From Elusimicrobia bacterium HGW-Elusimicrobia-1 (lineage in GTDB: Bacteria > Elusimicrobiota > Endomicrobiia > PHAN01): 64,000 nt of DNA. Shown piece after piece: positions 26,913 through 35,283 of this stretch. The stretch is taken from assembly GCA_002841695.1 (NCBI GenBank), contig PHAN01000011.1:26850-90849 (forward strand). Direction: 5' to 3'. A model generated the notes under the pieces. It searched no databases. It had not been told where the DNA came from and saw only the letters and a list, made by a program, of their open reading frames with translations. The first letter of the stretch is position 1. Each line of letters starts with the position of its first letter. Position numbers and translations under genes: made by a program.

Positions 26913-28070
26913 ATGAAAAAAAAGACATTTGTTTTCACTTCGGAGTCGGTGGGCGAAGGCCATCCCGACAAGGTTTGCGACCAGATTTCGGATTCCATAT
27001 TGGATGCCATTCTCGCGGGCGACCCCGCGGGCCGCGTGGCGTGCGAAACGTTCATCACCAAGGGACTTGTCATTGTGGGCGGGGAAATTACCACCAAGAC
27101 ATTCGTGCACGTGCACAGTCTGGTGCGCGACATCGTCAAAAAGATAGGATATACCGACCCTAAATACGGTTTCGACTACAAAACCTGCGCCATATTAAAC
27201 GCTATTCACTCTCAATCTCCCGACATATCTCAGGGCGTGGACACCGGCGGCGCCGGCGACCAGGGAACGATGTTCGGCTACGCTTGCCGCGAAACGCCGG
27301 AACTTATGCCTCTTCCGATAATGCTTGCGCACCGGCTTGTTAAAAAACTGGCCGATGTAAGACGCTCCGGCGAGCTTCCGTATCTGGGCCCCGATTGTAA
27401 ATCACAGGTGTCCGTGGAATACGTCGACGGCAAGCCCGTCCGTGTCCGCGACGTCGTTATCGCCTGCCAGCATACCGCCGACGTTCTCGATAAGAGCGGC
27501 CGTAATATGCGCGACAGCGCCAAACAGGAAATTATTCGCAAGGTCGTAAAGAAAATAATTCCCGCGAAATATCTGACCTCCGCCACTAAATACCATATTA
27601 ACGCCACCGGCAAGTTCGTCGTCGGCGGGCCTCAATCCGATACCGGTATGACGGGCAGAAAAATAGTCGTCGATACTTACGGCGGATGGGCGCCTCACGG
27701 CGGCGGAGCGTTTTCCGGCAAGGACCCGACGAAAGTCGACCGTTCCGCCACGTACATGGCACGCTACATAGCTAAAAACATTGTGGCCGCAGGAGCCGCC
27801 GTCGAGTGCATGACTCAGCTGGCCTACTGCATAGGCGAGGCGGAACCCGTTTCGGTGCTTGTGGATACACGGGGCACCGGCAAGGTTCCCGACGAGAAAC
27901 TCTCGAAAATCGTGCGCGACATATTTCCTCTTACGCCCCGCGGAATCATATCGCATCTGAAACTGACCAAACCCGTTTATGTTAAAACGGCCGCTTACGG
28001 ACATTTCGGCCGGTCGGGTTTCACGTGGGAGGCCACGGATAAAGTCGCGGCCATCCGCAAGGCGCTGTAA
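26913..28070 (+). CDS. metK: S-adenosylmethionine synthetase
   Basis: At 385 aa this is a complete Met[21 protein letters not shown] at the N-terminus, the GAGDQG motif (residues ~112-117), and the P-loop-like [17 protein letters not shown]. It makes SAM from methionine and ATP in the cytoplasm. AAGGAGAG lies upstream. No SAM riboswitch is visible in the 67-nt gap, only a GGCGGA/TCCGCC hairpin. The next gene is ahcY, making a SAM production/SAH recycling pair. Confidence 0.97.
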   Translation: MKKKTFVFTSESVGEGHPDKVCDQISDSILDAILAGDPAGRVACETFITKGLVIVGGEITTKTFVHVHSLVRDIVKKIGYTDPKYGFDYKTCAILNAIHSQSPDISQGVDTGGAGDQGTMFGYACRETPELMPLPIMLAHRLVKKLADVRRSGELPYLGPDCKSQVSVEYVDGKPVRVRDVVIACQHTADVLDKSGRNMRDSAKQEIIRKVVKKIIPAKYLTSATKYHINATGKFVVGGPQSDTGMTGRKIVVDTYGGWAPHGGGAFSGKDPTKVDRSATYMARYIAKNIVAAGAAVECMTQLAYCIGEAEPVSVLVDTRGTGKVPDEKLSKIVRDIFPLTPRGIISHLKLTKPVYVKTAAYGHFGRSGFTWEATDKVAAIRKAL

Positions 28071-29363
<1,293 letters not shown>

Positions 29364-29419
29364 TAACCGCCGTAAATTTTAAGTTGAGGTTGTTGAAAAA
29401 CGTCCCTTTCTCCCCGTGT

Positions 29420-29493
29420 GTCATTCCCGCGAAAGCGGGAATCCAGAGTTTCCGTCGTAGTATGGATTCCCGATAACAACATTCGGGAATGAC
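29420..29493. repeat. intergenic repeat, GTCATTCCCGCGAAAGCGGG family
   Basis: The left arm GTCATTCCCG with a GCGAAAGC loop hairpin and the right arm CGGGAATGAC flank a GGATTCCCG core. This is a third dispersed repeat family, distinct from those at 22204 and 54119. Confidence 0.8.
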
Positions 29494-29549
29494 GTAATAA
29501 GGGTTTTCGACCGAATCAAGTTCATAAACTTTTCGAGGGAGAGACGTGT

Positions 29550-31139
29550 ATGACGAAATTCGCGCCCGTTTTTTTATTTTCAGTTTTAGCGAGTATCTCG
29601 GCTCCGGTACACGCCGGAAGTTTTAAGATACTGGGCTCCCGCCCCACGGCAATGGGCGGAGCGTTTGTCGCTGTGGCCGAGGGGGCGCTTGCGCCCTACT
29701 GGAATCCGGCCGGGCTCGCTTTTCAGAGGGGTTTCGGCGTGGAACTGCCGGTCGGCGCGAATATCGAGGCCACCGGCGGTGTTCTAAATTCCGCAAGAAA
29801 AATCTCCGATTCTGCCGCGTCCATATCCCGCCTTCAGGACGCGCAAAAATCCGGCGCTGCCGTCGGACTCGCCGACCTTGACACCTTCTCGCAGGCAATC
29901 ATAAATCTCAAAGAAATGGAAGGCCCCGGCAAAGGGCTTGAAATCGACGCGGCCGGAGGCGCAAATTTCACAATAGGCCGATGGGCCGTAACCGTCAATA
30001 ATTTCAGTTCGGTCGGAGTTGACCCCGTCATAGATTTAAGCGGCGTTTATCTGGGCTCCACGACCGTGACCGCCGCCCCCGCCCCTTCGCTTTTTAGGAC
30101 TTCGTCGTCGGAAAGCTTTGACGGTATCGACCTTTCCAAAATAGCGGCCAGCACCGATGCGCCTTCGGGTCTTGAGACGGAGAGTTCTGACTTGTCGTTG
30201 TCCGTTCAGGCGCTCGCCGACGGAGCCGGGGTGAAACTGGGCAATTTGTCGGCGGCTCAAATAGCCAACGCCCTGATAAATATGGCAGTAGCCCAAAATA
30301 TGTCGGCCGACGAGATACGCTCCGCCGTCGCTCAAATAGGCGCCGCTATGCCGATTTTGCTGAATCTTGCGGGTGGCAGGGCATTCAAAGAAAATAATTC
30401 AAATATTACCGTCAGAGGCGTGTCGCTTACGGAATTGGTCTTCAGCCATGGAAGGAAACTTCCGGAATTCGAAAAATTGCGTTTTCTTAAGGGCATTGCC
30501 GTCGGTGTCGGCGTAAAATACGTAATGGCCGACACAATGTACGCCCGACAATATTTCCTTAGGGAAGGCGATTCAACGAAGTTGAAGGACATCGGCGACA
30601 TCGCTGGCCAAAACACTAAGCAGTCGTCGTCTCTTGCCCTGGATTTGGGTTTGTTGTGGCGCAGGGACGATATACTTTTTAAGCCCCGCGCCGGTCTTGT
30701 CGGCAAGAACGTCAATTCGCCCGTTTTCGCAATGCCGGATGCCGCCGTCTCCGACGGATATGCCGATTATAAACTGGATTCACAGTGGCGGTTCGGCGTA
30801 GCCGTAAAACCTAAGAATTTCTGGCTTGTCGCCTGTGACATTGACCTGACGGCCAACCATACGGAAGTGTCCGGCTACGATTCGCGAAATCTGTCTTTCG
30901 GCAACGAGATAAATATCGTTAATCGTCCCGCGTTTAATTTTGCTCTGCGCGCCGGATTGGTGCAAAATCTGGCTTTCAGCGGGGCCCCGATGACCTACAC
31001 CGGCGGGTTCGGCCTGCGTCTATTCGGTTTCAATATGGATTTTGCCGGAGCCATGTCCGCCGATAAAGTCGCCGTCGGTGATAATCAGGAACTGCCGTCG
31101 CGGGCTATGGCATCCTTGGCGCTCTCGCTTAATTTCTAA
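29550..31139 (+). CDS. outer-membrane beta-barrel protein, TraF/PorV-like
   Basis: The 529-aa protein starts with a signal peptide (cleavage likely after VHA at ~23). It then reads KILGSRPTAMGGAFVAVAEG and YWNPAGLA, the hallmark of FadL/PorV/TraF_2-like barrels in which an early GGA..A....YWNPAGL turn closes the pore. A long insert (~70-290) rich in Ala and Asp precedes alternating strand-like segments to the end, and the last residues SLALSLNF fit an outer-membrane C-terminal strand. A GGGAGAG site precedes the ATG. An M6 protease gene follows after 23 nt and may be cotranscribed. The transported substrate is unknown. Confidence 0.7.
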   Translation: MTKFAPVFLFSVLASISAPVHAGSFKILGSRPTAMGGAFVAVAEGALAPYWNPAGLAFQRGFGVELPVGANIEATGGVLNSARKISDSAASISRLQDAQKSGAAVGLADLDTFSQAIINLKEMEGPGKGLEIDAAGGANFTIGRWAVTVNNFSSVGVDPVIDLSGVYLGSTTVTAAPAPSLFRTSSSESFDGIDLSKIAASTDAPSGLETESSDLSLSVQALADGAGVKLGNLSAAQIANALINMAVAQNMSADEIRSAVAQIGAAMPILLNLAGGRAFKENNSNITVRGVSLTELVFSHGRKLPEFEKLRFLKGIAVGVGVKYVMADTMYARQYFLREGDSTKLKDIGDIAGQNTKQSSSLALDLGLLWRRDDILFKPRAGLVGKNVNSPVFAMPDAAVSDGYADYKLDSQWRFGVAVKPKNFWLVACDIDLTANHTEVSGYDSRNLSFGNEINIVNRPAFNFALRAGLVQNLAFSGAPMTYTGGFGLRLFGFNMDFAGAMSADKVAVGDNQELPSRAMASLALSLNF

Positions 31140-31162
31140 AAAAATCCCCGCGTAACGATAAC

Positions 31163-32818
31163 TTGAAAATCCCGTCCCATAAAGTAATTATTCCGCTGAT
31201 AGCCGCCGCGCTATCGCTCTGCGTTTTTCAACAGCGCGCCTTTGCGCTCATACCCGCCGACGGCCGCCCGCGCCCGGGCCGCTTCCGCGACGGCGTTTCA
31301 CGCAAACCCGATCCCGCAAAACTTCGCCGTATGGGCTACTCGGCTCCTGAAATCCGCCGCGCGATGGGAACCGAAGGCACAAAAAAAGTAGCCGTAATAT
31401 TCGTTAATTTTCCGTCGGCGGACGGCACTACTTCAAGCTCCATCGACGGCACCCGTCAGATACAGGACCCCGCCAAGATAATGACCTACATCAGCAGTAT
31501 GACACATTTCTACAAAGAGGCATCCTACGGCAAACTCAATCTTGTATTCACGACATATTCCGCCGTCACCGCCGACTACGGGATGTCCTACTATTCCGAC
31601 GACAATGCCCATTTGCTTATCAAGGAAGCCATCATGGCCTCCGGCGCAAATGCCGCTACGCACGACGCCGTAATGATAGTCCACGCCGGTTACGGTCAGG
31701 AATCCACCGGAAAGTCCGGCGATATTTTTTCGGCGTTCTACCCGAGCGAATATTTTCCGATACCGGTAAACGGTTTCAGGGAAGGATTCGTGGTGCCGGA
31801 ATTTCAGAAACCTCTGGCGTGGTCTCCTTTCGGAGTTTACGTCCACGAAATGGGGCATCAGCTGGGACTTCCTGATTTATACAGCACGGACAAACTGACG
31901 GGCGGCACGCGTATCGGAATCTGGTGTCTTATGGATTACGGGCCGTGGGGCGGCGACGGACACAAGCCGTCACATTTAAGCGCGTGGTGCAAAAATTACC
32001 TCGGCTGGCTGGAAGTATCGACCGCCGCTGCGGCGGGAGAATATGCGCTCAACACCGTCTCATCGTCATCGGGGATATTGAGAATTCCCATAGACGTCGC
32101 ATCTGATCCCGACAACGAATATTTTTTGGTCGAATATCGCCGTCGTGACGATGCCGTCGCCGCATACGACAAAGATTTGCCGGCTTCGGGCATCCTGATT
32201 TGGCATATCAATGACACCGTCGGGTCAGTGCCCGTCAACGATGTGAATAATTATCCGGTTTTGCGGGTTGCTCTCGTGCCCGCCGACTCCACTTTACCGT
32301 CTTCAAATTACGGGGACGTTACCGACCCATGGCCGGGCTCTAAAATAACTTTTGCCGACCCCGACTCGCGCGCTTACAGCGGCGCGGCGTCGGGCATCGC
32401 CGCGGCAAATTTCAGGAATTACGCCTCATCGTCCGTATTTTCCGTCGACAAAATTGCCGTCTCGCCCGCGTTCGCGCTGTCGCGTCTGGTTAATTACCCC
32501 AACCCCGCAGGGAAAAATTTCTTCCATCCCCGCGGCGTCTTGACTACGATAAATTTCCGAACATCTCGGCCCGCTCGCAATATAAATCTTGCCATATATA
32601 ATATAACCGGCGAGAAGATATTAAGCGTGCCGTCCTCGGCCGTAAGTATCCGCGTGGGCGGTTCGGGCATAGGCGCGTCTTCCGACGAGAACTGGGTTTA
32701 CGAGTTCGACTGGAACGGCAAGGACTCCGGCGGCGCGGATGTGGCGCCCGGAGTTTATATTTACCGCCTCCGCGCCGACGGACAAATCAAAACGGGCAAG
32801 ATGGTCGTTGAGAGATAA
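31163..32818 (+). CDS. secreted M6-family metalloprotease with FlgD-Ig/Por-like tail
   Basis: A signal peptide (to about residue 28) is followed by a propeptide-like stretch and an M6 (immune inhibitor A-like) catalytic domain with zinc motif HEMGHQLGLPDLY near 230 and the downstream met-turn-like CLMDYG. From about 435, the segment NYPNPAG...TINF ending WNGKDSGGADVAPGVYIYRL is a FlgD-Ig/Por-secretion-tail type Ig domain, typical of proteins exported or attached through the outer membrane. The start is TTG at 31163 with no clear ribosome site; no ATG start fits better. It resembles the tails of the proteins at 34769 and 46628. Confidence 0.82.
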   Translation: MKIPSHKVIIPLIAAALSLCVFQQRAFALIPADGRPRPGRFRDGVSRKPDPAKLRRMGYSAPEIRRAMGTEGTKKVAVIFVNFPSADGTTSSSIDGTRQIQDPAKIMTYISSMTHFYKEASYGKLNLVFTTYSAVTADYGMSYYSDDNAHLLIKEAIMASGANAATHDAVMIVHAGYGQESTGKSGDIFSAFYPSEYFPIPVNGFREGFVVPEFQKPLAWSPFGVYVHEMGHQLGLPDLYSTDKLTGGTRIGIWCLMDYGPWGGDGHKPSHLSAWCKNYLGWLEVSTAAAAGEYALNTVSSSSGILRIPIDVASDPDNEYFLVEYRRRDDAVAAYDKDLPASGILIWHINDTVGSVPVNDVNNYPVLRVALVPADSTLPSSNYGDVTDPWPGSKITFADPDSRAYSGAASGIAAANFRNYASSSVFSVDKIAVSPAFALSRLVNYPNPAGKNFFHPRGVLTTINFRTSRPARNINLAIYNITGEKILSVPSSAVSIRVGGSGIGASSDENWVYEFDWNGKDSGGADVAPGVYIYRLRADGQIKTGKMVVER

Positions 32819-32819
32819 A

Positions 32820-32852
32820 CGTAACAATTCGGTTACGATTTTGAGTTATACT
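32820..32852 (+). promoter_or_regulatory. putative OmpR/PhoB-type box plus -10
   Basis: GTAACAATTCGGTTAC begins two bases after the protease stop. The half-sites are 11 bp apart, and TATACT (32847-32852) lies 26 nt from the first G, the same geometry as at 5486 and 63764. Transcription would begin near 32859. Confidence 0.45.
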
Positions 32853-32863
32853 CTTCGTGGTCA

Positions 32864-32953
32864 TATGCTTAAGAATTGGTTCACAAAACACTGGAAAGAT
32901 GCTATGAAACAAGCTTTGAGTACGGCAGGCAATGTCGCCGGGGATGAAGAATA
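32864..32953 (+). CDS. possible 29-aa small protein
   Basis: ATG 32864 opens a frame MLKNWFTKHWKDAMKQALST ending GDEE. It is amphipathic and basic at first, acidic at the end. It lies about five nt after the predicted transcription start, so it would be nearly leaderless and lacks a ribosome site. I cannot name it; it could be a chance frame in the leader of the next gene. Confidence 0.25.
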
Positions 32954-32970
32954 GTTCTAAATATCGACGG

Positions 32971-32989
32971 AAAAAAAAGGGGGGGGGGG
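32971..32989 (+). repeat. A8-G11 homopolymer tract at a ribosome binding site
   Basis: Eight A (32971-32978) are followed by eleven G (32979-32989), ending four nt before ATG 32994. The G-run is the only Shine-Dalgarno candidate for that gene. Confidence 0.85.
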
Positions 32990-32993
32990 ATTT

Positions 32994-33383
32994 ATGGTTT
33001 TCGTTATTTGGGGCGTTACAATTTTGGCGGACTTTATCGGCACGGCAATGTTGGTGGGGGTTGTTTTTTTTGTATTATTCGGGCATGAAATAAAAACGAC
33101 CTTCGATTTTAAGGCGTTTTTCGCGTTAATGTGCACCATAGCCATTTTTAACATTTATGATTTGCCGATTTTAAGGTCGTTAGACCTGATAATAGAAATC
33201 AACAACGAACAAGTGACGAGATTTTTGGGCGCGCATGGAAGAGCGAGGTTGAACTACTTAATCGGTGTTGAATGGCTCTCGCTCGTCAGATGGTTCTTTC
33301 AGTCGATTCTGGGATATTTTACGGGCAAAATGGTTTACTCAAAATTTCTCGCGCGGAGCATCCGCGCCGCAAAAGTGGTGTAA
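32994..33383 (+). CDS. small membrane protein of unknown function
   Basis: The 129-aa protein has two or three hydrophobic helices (WGVTILADFIGTAMLVGVVFFVL, then FKAFFALMCTIAIFNIYDL) and an amphipathic C-terminal half (GVEWLSLVRWFFQSILGYF). I know no family for it. The ribosome site is an 11-G run, so its translation could vary between cells. It precedes yjbQ by 28 nt. Confidence 0.5.
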   Translation: MVFVIWGVTILADFIGTAMLVGVVFFVLFGHEIKTTFDFKAFFALMCTIAIFNIYDLPILRSLDLIIEINNEQVTRFLGAHGRARLNYLIGVEWLSLVRWFFQSILGYFTGKMVYSKFLARSIRAAKVV

Positions 33384-33411
33384 AAATCTTTTTACCTTCT
33401 GAGGAACACTT

Positions 33412-33828
33412 ATGAAAACCTATCGCAAGACAATCACCGTCAACACTCCGACACGCCGGGCGTATCTGAATATCACTCCCGATGTCGAAAAAGCCGTACG
33501 CGAAAGCGGCGTCAAAGAAGGGCTTTGCCTGATAAATCCAATGCACATCACGGCGTCGGTTTTTATCAACGACGACGAATCCGGCCTGCACAAGGATTTT
33601 GAAATCTGGCTCGAAGACCTCGCGCCGTTCGACGCGAAAAAATACCGTCACAATCTGACCGGAGAGGACAACGCCGACGCTCACCTGAAAAGAACGATAA
33701 TGGGAAGGGAATCCGTCGTGGCGGTTACGGAAGGAAAACTCGATTTTGGCCCGTGGGAGCAGATTTTTTACGCCGAGTTCGACGGGCGTCGTTCAAAGCG
33801 CATCCTGATTAAAATCATCGGCGAATAA
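33412..33828 (+). CDS. yjbQ: YjbQ family protein (UPF0047)
   Basis: The 138-aa protein has the compact YjbQ fold signatures: [20 protein letters not shown] with conserved His, [19 protein letters not shown], and the [14 protein letters not shown] end. Family members show weak thiamine-phosphate synthase activity in vitro; the true role is unclear. It converges with and overlaps the ybgC-type gene by 14 nt. Confidence 0.92.
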   Translation: MKTYRKTITVNTPTRRAYLNITPDVEKAVRESGVKEGLCLINPMHITASVFINDDESGLHKDFEIWLEDLAPFDAKKYRHNLTGEDNADAHLKRTIMGRESVVAVTEGKLDFGPWEQIFYAEFDGRRSKRILIKIIGE

Positions 33829-34234
33829 ATTGTGCCAGGGCTTCGGAAATCTCCCCGGGAATTCTGCGCGGTTTGAAATTCTCTCCCAGACACACCAGTT
33901 TTGTGGATCCTTCGACAAGCAGCCGTCCGGATTCTTTCAGTCGGACGGCATACCCGAACACCATATAAGCCCCGCCTGATTCTTCGATGTTCGCCTCGAC
34001 CGACAGCATATCGCCCAGCTTCGCCGGCGCTTTGTAGTAAACCTTGGCGTCGGCAACGGCGAACTCAATTCTTGCTTTTTGCGCCCACTCGGCGGCATCA
34101 ATGCCGGCCGCGCGAAGGAATTCGGTTCGAGCTCTTTCGAAATACCTCAGATAATTCGCGTAATAAACTACGCCGCCCGCGTCCGTGTCCTCATAGTAAA
34201 CCCTGATGTCGACTTGAAATGTGTTCTTTTCCAT
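33815..34234 (-). CDS. ybgC: acyl-CoA thioesterase, YbgC/FcbC hotdog family
   Basis: The 139-aa hotdog-fold protein shows the YbgC active-site segment [21 protein letters not shown] with the catalytic Asp, followed by ERARTEFLR. YbgC-type enzymes hydrolyse short- or long-chain acyl-CoA and are often linked to the Tol-Pal envelope system; no tol genes are adjacent here. The end overlaps yjbQ on the other strand. The start faces the riboswitch promoter of the next cluster. Confidence 0.9.
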   Translation of the reverse strand: MEKNTFQVDIRVYYEDTDAGGVVYYANYLRYFERARTEFLRAAGIDAAEWAQKARIEFAVADAKVYYKAPAKLGDMLSVEANIEESGGAYMVFGYAVRLKESGRLLVEGSTKLVCLGENFKPRRIPGEISEALAQFIRR

Positions 34235-34273
34235 ACCGGAAATTATACAAATTTAGCCCCCTATAAAAAACCC

Positions 34274-34302
34274 TTGACTTTTTCCGGTTATTTGTGTATA
34301 TG
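34274..34302 (+). promoter_or_regulatory. promoter of the c-di-GMP-riboswitch operon
   Basis: TTGACT (34274-34279), 17 nt, TATATG (34297-34302). It lies about 10 nt before the first riboswitch and is the only good promoter I see for the eight-gene cluster. Confidence 0.65.
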
Positions 34303-34312
34303 TATGACGCAG

Positions 34313-34445
34313 TCGAAAAGGCAAACCCCGGGAAACCGGGGGACGCAAAGCTACGGAGCTAAAGATAGGGGGCTATCAAACCGACGAGCGAAAGCGAGTC
34401 GGATCCCGAAAAATCGGGATGCTGGCCGGGCTGCCGAAGTGGTGA
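34313..34445 (+). promoter_or_regulatory. GEMM-I (c-di-GMP-type) riboswitch, copy 1
   Basis: The core GGCAAACC at 34320 leads into a stem CCCCGG-GAAA-CCGGGG with the GNRA tetraloop. The invariant GACGCAAAG follows, then a branched P3 arm, and the closing GCTGGCCGGGCTGCCGAA near 34421-34438. This matches the class I c-di-GMP aptamer. The base before CAAACC (position 20 in the Vibrio Vc2 RNA) is G, as in c-di-GMP sensors, rather than A as in cGAMP-type variants. The P3 arm is longer than usual. Bases 34357-34372 are perfectly complementary to 34541-34556. Confidence 0.88.
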
Positions 34446-34552
34446 TATCAGGTTCCAGCAGTTGCTCGAAGAAGTTGTAAAGTCGGAGCCGTTGCTCGAA
34501 GGTGTGTTTCATCAGGGCTTCGGCGGCAGATTCACCAAGTCCCCCTATCTTT

Positions 34553-34585
34553 AGCTACCGAGTCGCAAGGTTCGGTAGCTTTTTC
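34553..34585 (+). terminator. riboswitch-controlled terminator
   Basis: AGCTACCGA/TCGGTAGCT form a perfect 9-bp stem (34553-34561 with 34572-34580), followed by a T run. Its 5' strand overlaps the segment 34541-34556 that can instead pair with the P3 arm of riboswitch copy 1. That allows mutually exclusive terminator and antiterminator folds. Confidence 0.75.
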
Positions 34586-34604
34586 ATTTGTACCTTATCG
34601 TTTC

Positions 34605-34768
34605 AATTGTCCGATAAACGGCAAACCCCGGGAAACCGGGGGACGCAAAGCCGTTCCGCTCCGCGCGATGTTCCGCGGATCGGGACTCACCGACGATACG
34701 TTGGTGAACGGGCCTTCCTCCCCGCAGGATAATGCGGGGAAAAGGCGGCTGGGTTACCGAAGGCAATT
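34605..34768 (+). promoter_or_regulatory. GEMM-I (c-di-GMP-type) riboswitch, copy 2
   Basis: The 30 bases at 34621-34650 are identical to copy 1 (34321-34350), exactly 300 nt apart; the closing element GGCTGGGTTACCGAAGG follows near 34746-34763. P1 pairs AATTGTC (34605-34611) with GGCAATT (34762-34768) and ends at the base before ATG 34769. The only ribosome-site candidate, AAGG at 34760-34763, lies inside or beside P1. This copy could therefore act by masking translation. Confidence 0.85.
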
Positions 34769-35245
34769 ATGAGAAACATAGAAAAAAGACACTATCGTCT
34801 TTCCTCGCGTATTTCAGGCGCGCGCGCGTATATATATAATACGCTCGCGGATGTTTGCTTTCTTGCCTGGTGCGCGGGGCTTGTTTTTTTAATGACCGTC
34901 GCCGAGGCAAACCAGTTTGCCCGCGCCGCAGTCGTCGCTGTAACGGTCGCTCCGGCCGGTGTGTCGCTGTTCAACTATCCCAACCCCTTCGATTCCCGCA
35001 AAACCGCAACCCGCATAATCATCAACAGACCCGCAGCTATCGTGGCTTCTTCGGCTTTCTCGGTTACGATTTATGACCTATTCGGCCTGCCTGTCAGAAG
35101 CTACGGCCGCGTGGAACGCGACGAAGTTGTCTGGGACGGCCGCGACGACGATGGCCGTTACGTGGCCAGGGGCGGATATATTTGCGTGGTGTCGACGGCG
35201 GAAGGCCGCATAGCGGCTTTAAGAAAAATAGGCGTGATACATTAA
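34769..35245 (+). CDS. exported FlgD-Ig-like small protein, first gene of the fliF/fliG-fusion cluster
   Basis: The 158-aa protein has a basic start and one long hydrophobic segment (about 26-48, ADVCFLAWCAGLVFLMTVAEA), a signal peptide or anchor. A single FlgD-Ig/Por-tail-like domain follows: LFNYPNPFDSRKTATRIII, FSVTIYDLFGLPV, VVWDGRDDDGRYVARGGYIC. The domain matches the tails of the M6 protease and the 1217-aa protein, but here it is nearly the whole protein. It starts at the base after riboswitch copy 2, so it is the direct target of c-di-GMP control. It may be a structural or adaptor subunit; function is inferred from context. Confidence 0.75.
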   Translation: MRNIEKRHYRLSSRISGARAYIYNTLADVCFLAWCAGLVFLMTVAEANQFARAAVVAVTVAPAGVSLFNYPNPFDSRKTATRIIINRPAAIVASSAFSVTIYDLFGLPVRSYGRVERDEVVWDGRDDDGRYVARGGYICVVSTAEGRIAALRKIGVIH

Positions 35246-35250
35246 AGGCA

Positions 35251-35274
35251 GGGGCTAGGGTTTAGGGTCTAGGG
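35251..35274 (+). repeat. telomere-like G-rich repeat, potential G-quadruplex
   Basis: Four G-runs (35251-35254, 35258-35260, 35265-35267, 35272-35274) are separated by loops of 3-4 nt of the CTA/TTTA type. They sit on the coding strand just before ATG 35284. C-rich complements of the same repeat lie inside the signal-peptide codons near 35368-35398. Confidence 0.7.
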
Positions 35275-35283
35275 TTCAGGAAA

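Noticed and set aside
29550..31139. Conjugation protein TraF
   Set aside because: Similarity to TraF_2 reflects a general outer-membrane barrel pattern; no conjugation genes are nearby, so transfer function is not supported.
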